In this document: piece by piece, positions 58,467 through 64,000 of the stretch
Layout of the letters: the number at the start of each line of letters is the position of its first letter
How positions within the stretch are numbered: the stretch's first letter is position 1
Assembly: GCA_963210315.1 (NCBI GenBank)
Contig: OY723269.1
Location: 124,001 to 188,000 of the forward strand
Reading direction: 5' to 3'
Source: Rhynchopus euleeides
Taxonomy: Eukaryota; Euglenozoa; Diplonemea; Diplonemida; Diplonemidae
DNA length: 64,000 nucleotides
Program-made: the position numbers and the translations under genes
The notes under the pieces: generated by a model
Seen by the model: the letters and a program-made list of their open reading frames with translations, nothing else
What the model was told of the DNA's origin: nothing
Databases searched by the model: none

Positions 58467-58953
58467 CCCCCCCCCACCCCCCACCCCTCCCTCGCCCTAA
58501 TTTTTTTGGGCAATTCTGAGGATGTTTCTGTTTTGAGGAGGGGGTTCTGAGAAGTTCAGAGCAAATGGCCTGAACAGTGCACCCCGCCTGTCTTGAGAAA
58601 AACGCCCAGGGCAGAGGTTGATTTTCCGTCTGGCTGTCGCATGGGGTGCGTCTGCCGAAGAGTAGCGTTGCCATCGCACCGTGATTGCGCGCGCACACTG
58701 CACACACACGTCAAAAGAAGCTCTGGCTGGGAAGGGGGGGTGGGGGGGGGAGGGGGCGTGAGGGTGGGGCAGGCGTGTGGCAAAAGGCTGCTCTCCATAA
58801 GGCAGGGCCGCCAGTCCCTGGCACACGAGAGCATGCTGCAGAGGATAGTATCTGAACCACCGTTCGTTGCGCATCATGAGCGCACAACGAAGGGGGGGCG
58901 TATCAAGGGCGCAAAGGTCTCAAGGTCCTGTGGCGCTTCGGCGGTGGGTGGGT

Positions 58954-60171
58954 TCACGCACTGCCGACTGTGTGTGGGACATTGTCCTGAATGGGCTCGC
59001 CGTACTTCATGACAAATGACTTCGTCAGCTCGTACGTCGTCATCGTCAGTGCAGCAGACGGGGCGTGAAACGTCATGCGCGGGACCACACCCTGTGAGGT
59101 GGTGTGTGAGTGCGGCAGTTGGTGGGGGTATATATGTGAACACGAGATAGTGCGACAGAAAAGAAGCAGTCGTCGGAAACACTCCTACACTTTTATGATG
59201 TGCTGAAAAATTCACGCAGCAACACGGGCAGTGCATGGGATCATGCGTGCCCCCCCCTCTCAACGCCCACAGCATGCCCAACGCAGACATACCCGCCAGA
59301 AGCCCCTGATGCCCTCCTGCATGTAGATCCGGTGGATGACTGCCGAGTACGAGTCACAGCCCAGCTGTATCCGTGTCTTCAGCAGATCCAGCGGGTTGGA
59401 GATGATGGCGGATGCCATGCCTGCAATAGCCTGTCGTGTGTGTTGTGTGGTGCAGGGTGCGGAGCGCAGAGTGGGCAGCCCTGGGTCCCCTCCCGGTAGG
59501 CAGGACTGCGTCTCGCGAAACCACAGCAAACCCCCCCCCCAAGACGCGCAACATACCCCACAAGCAAAGAAGTCGACAGCAACACGCTCCTCCACCTCCT
59601 TGCCCAGGGCCACTTTGGCTGTCTCATAGGTCAGCCAGTGCACGGCCTGGTTGGGGAAGTTCATGAGATACGTCGCCGGCAGGGAGCGCGTGAAGGCGGT
59701 GATGCCCTCCTGCGCGTAGATATGCCGGAAGCACCGCATGGCGGAGGAGGCGGTGGTGCAGTTCTCTTGCAGCCGCTGCTTCACGACGTCGAACGGCACG
59801 CTGACTGTATCGTGGAGGCACGTCGCTGCACCTGCACCTGCCAAATACGCAACCTCCTGCGAGCAGCCAAACTTGCTTGCTGCAGACTTTGTATGTTCGT
59901 AAGCGGTGAACATCGCAGCATGCGACGGTATTGCCGAGAGGAACGCAGGTGCGAACCCGCGGTAGAACCCACGCAGCCCCTCCTCCTGCGCGATGAGCTT
60001 CCCTGCGCTCAGCATGTGAGGGTACCGCCACCCCACACGCTCGCTCATGGTGCGGGTCTTGATTGTGTCGATGGGGAACATCACAAGGTGCTCGCTCATC
60101 CCCGCGGCACTGCCGGCAATCATGGTCTGCCACATCGTCAGCTCCGGGTCGCTGAACTCATGGTCCCCCAT
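58954..60171 (-). CDS. Mitoferrin-like mitochondrial iron carrier (SLC25 family, three exons, 296 aa)
   Basis: Exons 59557-60171, 59430-59293 and 59091-58954 (5' to 3'), with introns of 126 and 201 bp. Both donors are GTATGT; the acceptors are ACGACAG and CACCTCACAG. Both introns sit between codons. The protein has three SLC25 repeats with the Px[DE]xx[KR] signature: PIDTIK at 33-38, PFDVVK at 126-131 and PLDLLK at 218-223, each leading into an EGxxGF(Y/W)RG-type helix. Mitoferrin (MRS3/4, SLC25A28/37) features are clear: HLVMFPIDTIKTR, LHDTVSVPFDVVKQRLQ and MNFPNQAVHWLTYE (human MNIPFQSIHFITYE). The last exon reads GVVPRMTFHAPSAALTMTTYE and ends at TGA. Mitoferrins import ferrous iron across the inner mitochondrial membrane for heme and Fe-S cluster assembly. 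Length matches the family (about 300). The ATG at 60171 opens a short acidic N-terminus before the first membrane helix. Confidence 0.95.
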
Positions 60172-61963
60172 TGCAGCAGGGCAGGGCTCGCAGCAGATGC
60201 AGGCGCAAGACTACCGCACCACCCCCAGCACCACTCCCCCGTCCGATTCACCCGCTGCTGGGGGTGGCTTCCGGATGGAGGCTTTTGCTCCTGTCTGGGG
60301 CAGCGGGAAAGGAGGAAGCCCAACAAACAGCGCGTCCTATGTGTGTCGCGTCCTGGGTGGGGCGCCGCTGTGTGTCCCGTGGACTCTGTTCCAAGTGATG
60401 CCTGCCGAGGGGGTGGGGGTGGTGTGGTGCGGCACAACTTGTGTTGGGGCAGCAGATGCATCGCCAGAGGATGGCGTGGGTGTTGGTGGCTATGTCCACA
60501 GCACAACGCTGCGTCGAGGTGCAAACCAGCAGGAGTGGGTGGGGATGGGGTGGGCTGGGCTGGGTGGGGAGTGCCTCCAGCAACACATGGGGATTTTTTT
60601 CCCATCAAATCACGACATCACCACCCGCAGGCCGGGCCGGAGTTCGAAATGGGGTGGGGTGGGAAGGCGAGGAGATAGTGTGTGCGCACACGACCTCGGC
60701 CGACGAGCACCTTTCTTTTCTGCCGTGGTGTTGGACACTCTGATGCACACTGATGGCACTTTTTTTTGTGGAGGGGGGGCACACACTCCCCTGGACTAGT
60801 TTGACGGCAGGCGTGCTTTTCTCCCCCGCCCCCCCCCCCCACCCTCCTGCCACCTCGTGGGGCGGGGGGGCGGGGGGTGTGTGTCTGCCGACAGGAGTCA
60901 TAGATATAGGACAGACTTCACCACCACAACCAGCCTTTCTGGCATGCATTGGGCCTGCCCGTGGGTGGACAGGCTGCAGTGGTGCGATGGCTGTTCCGAA
61001 CAACAAAAAACCCCCCTCCCACAACACCTCTGTTAACGCTCTAAACCGTAAGGTCGAACACGATGGGTTGCACACAGGTAGGAAGATCTCTCTCTGGCTT
61101 CGCACGACCAACCCGCTCGCCTCAGGCACCACAGCAAGAAAAAAATACTAAAATCACACTGATTTGGTTTTTCACTGACAATAACATACAGAACGCGAAA
61201 GGCCAGGCGAGGTCAAGAGAAGGGACGAGAGAAAGGGAAGTGTGTTGGGGGTGTTGGGGGTGTGGGGACGGGAGGCGAGAATTTCGGGTGGTCTTTAAAG
61301 TGCCCCCTCCTCATCCCCTCCCCCGTCCCGCTTTGTTGTTCTGAGCGATTTTGTTGAAAACGATGCGTATTGCTTTGGCAGATGCAAAATACCCCCTCCT
61401 CCTCCTCCCCCCCCCCCCATGAGACAGGCCGCCTTTTCTCTTTAAGCACGGCGGAATTGCCTTCTCTCGCCCCTTCCTCGTTTCCTCTTTGGTTGGTTTG
61501 GCTGTCTGCTGGCTCGTGGGTCTGGCCCTGAGGGCAATTTTTTTTGCACGAACCGAACCAGGCCCCTCCTCTCGCGCAAAGAAGACTGTTGGCAGCGCAT
61601 GTGGTTGCACCCACGAACCAGCACAACAACACAAAAGGGCGAACGGCTGTCTGCTTGTCGGGGGTAGGAGGGGATGGGTGCTGTGGGGGCTGTGGGTTGT
61701 GGGTATCAAGGCTGGGTGATCAGGGGTGGGGGGGACGAATTCACATTGTTACATGATGCATGTGTTGCCGTTGGGATGGGTTCTGTGGTTTGTTCCTCTT
61801 TTGTTGTATGATTTGTGCGCCCATCCCCTATTTCTCGTCGTGCTGCAGTTCGATAGCTGGCCCGACGCCGCATCACACCCCTGCCGATCTGGGCTGCTTG
61901 GTGGGGCTACACACTACCACACGCAAACCCTGAGTACCGGGTTTGCATTGGGGTCGTATCGAA

Positions 61964-61981
61964 CTCTCTCTCTCTCTCTCT
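61964..61981 (+). repeat. CT dinucleotide microsatellite
   Basis: About nine CT units. Confidence 0.8.
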
Positions 61982-62723
61982 CGGAAATTCAGATATAATC
62001 TCAAGAACACCCACCCTCCGACCCTCCCGCCCACCCGCCCTCCCAGAGGGCTACGTGGATAGCAAGAGGGTGTCAGACGCCATGTGAAGCCCTTCTTTTG
62101 CTTCTCCATTAAACCCTGCTTGCCGGAAAAGGTGCGGCTGGGGAGAATGGGGGCGAAACGCAGAATGATAATCGGTGGTGTGTGGCATCGAATTGCACAC
62201 GCTCCCACCCGAGGCGGCTGTTTCTTCCCAGTTCAGGAGGTCTTTTGCACAGGGAGGGGGGGGGGGGTGATTTAACGGGTGTGTGGTGGGAGACGAGGAG
62301 GGGGAGTTTATGGTTTTTGAACACACAGTGTCACACCCTGGTTTGGGCATGATTGTCGATAGTTTCTACAATCACGCCCATCCCGCCCTCCGAGCAACGC
62401 TCGATCTGGCATTTCATTTGGCATCACTGAGCGTGTGTCCAAGATTTGTGCTGTTTTTTTTGCTGGCATGTTGGCAGCAATAAAATCAGGAAGCCAAAGG
62501 CGAACAGTGAAGGAGGGCTGGGGTCGCAATGCAGAGGTACACAAGGAGGCACAGGGCCGGAGGGGGTGATGTAGGTAAACTCAGCGACAAATGATGTTCT
62601 CAACCCCGTTCAAAACTCCTCAAAAATCAGACACAGGGGGGGGGGGGAAGAAGACGATATCTTTTGCTTGATATTATGACTTGAAGAGCGCTCAACAATC
62701 AAATAAGCCAAGGAGGGGAGGGG

Positions 62724-63199
62724 GTTACTGGGGGGGGGGCAAATACAAGAGTATATGCAAATACAAGGGTATATGCTAATACAAGAGTACTCCAGAAATT
62801 GCGATTTTAAAAAGTTCACCGAGCAAATACAAGAGTATACTCTTGTATTTGCATACTAGACTTTTGGAGAACTTTTGTGGGGTTTTCATCATATTTTGTG
62901 CTTCCAATGACCTCCCCCAGGCCAGTGGGCCTCCTGTCTGGAGTCGTCACGGTCGGGTGGGAGTCGCCTCGGGGGTGGGAAAGGCCAAGAGGACGCTCGT
63001 ATTGTCTATTCCGCGCCGCTGCCCCATGAGGGCCCACCCGGAGGCCACATTTCTAGTATGCAAATACAAGAGTATATACTCTTGTATTTGCATGGTAGAC
63101 AACTTTTCAGCTAAAAAACAATTTTTTGAGAACCCTGAATTACGTAAGCTGGCACGGTGAATAGAAGAGTATACCCTTGTATTTGCCCCCCCCAGTAAC
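62724..63199. mobile_element. 476-bp foldback-type DNA element with repeated palindromes
   Basis: The ends are inverted copies: GTTACTGGGGGG then GCAAATACAAGAGTATA on the left, and TATACCCTTGTATTTGC then CCCCCCCAGTAAC on the right. Inside, the 17-base GCAAATACAAGRGTATA motif recurs several times. It forms two perfect palindromes: GCAAATACAAGAGTA joined to its own reverse complement at about 62824-62853, and GCAAATACAAGAGTAT likewise at about 63060-63091. The middle 180 bp are unique and GC-rich. It has no coding capacity, so it would be a non-autonomous element. Poly-G flanks hide any target-site duplication. Confidence 0.6.
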
Positions 63200-63699
63200 G
63201 GGGGGTATTTTTAAGCGGGGAAGCCGCAGGAGGGCTTGTCTGTGTGTGTTAAAATTCGGTCATTACAACTTGTGGGCGAGGGGGGGTGGGGTGGGGGTGG
63301 AGTGGGTGATGAGATTGGAGAGGACATGCACATGGTGCCTCCGCTCGTCGCTCTGCGTCACTACATGTGTTGTGTATTTCATCGTTTTTTTTATCACCTG
63401 TGCGAGCGAAGGCCACCGTTTTTACAATAAATTCACTCTTGAGCTGGGGGGGGGGGGGGAGGAGGCGGGGCGGGGTGTGGGGGGGTGGTGGGGGCGGACG
63501 GGAAGGAGAGACAATTAGAGAAAAAAGCCCCCCCAACCCACACCAACCGAGAGGGGGGGGGGGGGCGCTCATCCACCTCGGTCATTCTTTTTGGGCAAAT
63601 CACAATGGCGCAGTGCACACACAGGAGCTCAAAAAAAGGGGGGAGGACGGCAGGGGGGGGGGGGGGGGTGGGGGGGGGGCACCACGGACTAGTCGGGCA

Positions 63700-63815
63700 G
63701 TGACGGGTGGGGTCGACTAGTCGGGACGACGGGTGAAAACTCGACAGGCGGCACCCGTCGACTCGACGGGTGGCACCCGTCGGCACGACGGGTGAACCTG
63801 CTGAAACGACGGGTG
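63700..63815. repeat. Cluster of ACGGGTG motifs in both orientations
   Basis: ACGGGTG occurs five times in direct and CACCCGT twice in inverted orientation within about 115 bp, together with two GACTAGTCGGG copies (from about 63687). It could be a protein-binding cluster or a decayed repeat. Confidence 0.5.
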
Positions 63816-64000
63816 TTCCAGCCATTTCCTGTTGATATGGGCCAATTTCCATTGAAAACTAGGGGAGTACCTTGCATGGCATCAGGTTATTTTTCACGCC
63901 GAACTATCTTCCCTGCACAGACCCACCCCCGATTACTTTCCATTTACAATTCCTAGTTGGTGATGGGGCCTCAAGTGCATGTGCGACGGCTGTTCTCGTG

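Larger units (their letters stand above)
52066..58953. other. Long gap (6.9 kb) rich in transposon-like elements and simple sequence
   Basis: No well-supported gene. It contains the second copy of the 60-bp repeat (52831-52890), MITE-like copies (52677-52797, 54503-54627, 56029-56137, 56755-56878, 57007-57100), a GA microsatellite (55101-55124), a TTGCATCGAGYGAACTCTGA repeat pair (54976 and 55942), and a 1.1-kb hAT-like element (57353-58466). A 65-codon plus-strand frame at 52935-53132 with one hydrophobic segment is listed separately at low confidence. Confidence 0.5.
60172..64000. other. Right-hand gap to the window edge
   Basis: No gene recognised. It holds many G/C homopolymers, a CT microsatellite (61964-61981), a palindrome-rich 476-bp element (62724-63199) and a cluster of ACGGGTG motifs (63700-63815). 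Open frames here translate simple sequence. Confidence 0.55.

Overview
The window looks like nuclear DNA of a GC-rich, intron-bearing, free-living protist. Canonical GT-AG spliceosomal introns can be read in two genes, mitoferrin and RAMP4/SERP1. The proteome is eukaryotic: a mitochondrial carrier, an ER translocon-associated tail-anchored protein, kelch and WD40 propellers, and a secreted subtilisin with CUB-like domains. There is no operon structure, and intergenic DNA is full of homopolymer G/C tracts, microsatellites and short inverted-repeat elements. All ten genes I can support lie on the minus strand. Such a one-directional run recalls euglenozoans (diplonemids, kinetoplastids) or dinoflagellates, but I saw no spliced-leader gene and cannot fix the taxon.

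Layout, left to right: (1) 1-2141, 5' part of a large Arg/Leu/Tyr-rich helical-repeat protein that runs off the left edge. (2) 4246-6816 plus upstream exon(s), a secreted S8 (proteinase K-like) protease with three CUB-like domains. (3) 9749-30535, a tandem array of about 20.7 kb built of 30-bp and 18-bp units. On the minus strand it encodes an almost uncharged Pro/Val/Thr/Ser/Gln protein of nearly 7000 codons, interrupted only by two amber codons. (4) 33753-34241, a small basic helical protein with motifs like those of gene 1. (5) 34653-35333, a secreted Cys-rich protein. (6) 38575-38941, RAMP4/SERP1, two exons. (7) 39918-42725, a kelch-repeat protein with poly-Q, poly-P and poly-G runs. (8) 45036-50390, a type I membrane protein with four tandem WD40 modules in its predicted ectodomain, split by two frameshifts. 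(9) 50959-52065, a coiled-coil protein. (10) 58954-60171, a mitoferrin-like carrier, three exons.

The gaps hold DNA-transposon-like debris. There are ten copies of a MITE-like family of about 100-125 bp with termini of the type GGGGxCTTCGCT. There is also a 1.1-kb hAT-like element (57353-58466), an 854-bp element with TATATACG arrays (36995-37848), and a 476-bp palindrome-rich element (62724-63199). No retroviral or other capsid-bearing element was recognised.

Four or five of the ten products (protease, giant repeat protein, Cys-rich protein, WD40 receptor, plus ER-resident RAMP4) belong to the secretory route. The locus may therefore contribute to the cell surface or extracellular matrix, but nothing in the sequence shows that these genes act together.
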